NCBI RefSeq assembly: GCF_946481145.1
Contig: NZ_CAMLMJ010000011.1
Span: 1 to 64,000 of the forward strand
DNA: 64,000 nt
DNA from: an uncultured Sediminibacterium sp.
Lineage (GTDB): Bacteria; Bacteroidota; Bacteroidia; Chitinophagales; Chitinophagaceae
Direction: 5' to 3'
The notes under the pieces are model-generated. The model did no database searches and had not been told where the DNA came from. It saw nothing but the letters and a program-made list of their open reading frames with translations. This document shows, in pieces, positions 63,764 through 64,000 of the stretch (its first letter is position 1; each line of letters opens with the position of its first letter). The position numbers and the translations under genes are program-made.

Positions 63764-63811
63764 GATGTGAATGGTCAATTGTGAATGGTGAATAAATTGA
63801 CCATTCACACC
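63764..63811. repeat. Heptad-word inverted repeat (GTGAATG/GACCATT)
   Basis: Words GTGAATG, GTCAATT, GTGAATG, GTGAATA, then AATTGAC, CATTCAC. The repeat follows the TGA stop codon at once and resembles 37966-38106. Confidence 0.75.
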
Positions 63812-63825
63812 CCAAACTCTTGCCA

Positions 63826-64000
63826 ATGAAAAAAATAACTACTGATAGCGGAATAGAAATAAAACAGGTATACCAGTCTGCGGATAATCCTGTAACAAAT
63901 TTGGAAGCACCCGGAGAATTCCCTTACACAAGAGGCGTACAGCCAGATATGTATCGTGGTAAATTATGGACGATGCGTCAGTACGCTGGCTTCTCAACGG
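63826..64000 (+). CDS. Methylmalonyl-CoA mutase large subunit, N-terminal fragment
   Basis: Only the first 58 residues are present before the right edge. They read [17 protein letters not shown], then [20 protein letters not shown] and [10 protein letters not shown]. The [22 protein letters not shown] motif is diagnostic for the B12-dependent mutase that interconverts methylmalonyl-CoA and succinyl-CoA. The small-subunit gene is not seen upstream, so whether this is a single-chain or heterodimeric form is open. Confidence 0.92.
   Translation, partial: MKKITTDSGIEIKQVYQSADNPVTNLEAPGEFPYTRGVQPDMYRGKLWTMRQYAGFST

Overview
The window is a stretch of chromosome from a member of the Bacteroidota, most likely family Chitinophagaceae. 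The evidence is a fused SecDF, a short primary sigma factor without region 1.1, several families typical of the phylum (DUF3276, DUF3822, DUF4249, head-GIN, Pur-alpha-like), lipoprotein-rich envelope genes, almost no Shine-Dalgarno sequences, and promoters of the form TAnnTTTG. No rRNA, tRNA, CRISPR array, integrase or transposase gene was seen. Both ends cut a gene: a membrane pyrophosphatase on the left and a methylmalonyl-CoA mutase on the right.

Layout. 1-7.2 kb: hppA end, a serine hydrolase lipoprotein, serA, an asparaginase/cutC/HEAT-repeat group, a TonB-domain lipoprotein and a small conserved protein. 7.3-15.3 kb: PBP1C translationally coupled to a thioester alpha-2-macroglobulin. 15.4-22.2 kb: a TetR-controlled export operon (TolC, HlyD, two ATPases, two ABC-2 permeases) that looks like a split version of E. 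coli cecR-ybhGFSR; a 16-bp palindrome between the tetR -7 box and its start codon recurs inside the start of the TolC gene. 22.2-24.4 kb: the only clearly accessory stretch, with a cassette-like repeat module around a 73-residue ORF, a very stable hairpin, a candidate small RNA and worn word repeats. 24.4-31.1 kb: glycosyltransferase, RlpA, sugar dehydrogenase, TPR protein, gyrA. 31.3-39.5 kb: head-GIN protein, saccharopine dehydrogenase-like protein, and two minus-strand clusters (bioD, 5-FTHF cyclo-ligase, lpxK, rnr; and DUF3822, rsmD). 39.5-46.1 kb: MATE exporter, acyl-CoA-binding protein, TPR, folB, trxB, DUF4249 lipoprotein, rpoD. 46.3-52.0 kb: a complete RND efflux operon. 52.2-63.8 kb: threonine aldolase, pgi, GNAT, DUF3276, ABC exporter, a small membrane protein, FKBP, secDF, an A-type Fe-S protein and a membrane-anchored hypothetical.

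Two signals go beyond ordinary annotation. First, at least eleven intergenic loci carry degenerate tandem repeats with an exact 7-base period, usually as two inverted arms able to form an RNA hairpin; each locus uses its own heptamer, and several begin at or inside a neighbouring stop codon. Second, several monocistronic genes place a TAnnTTTG-type box only 4-8 bases before the ATG, which predicts leaderless mRNAs. The metabolic genes are housekeeping; the envelope and export genes dominate the rest.
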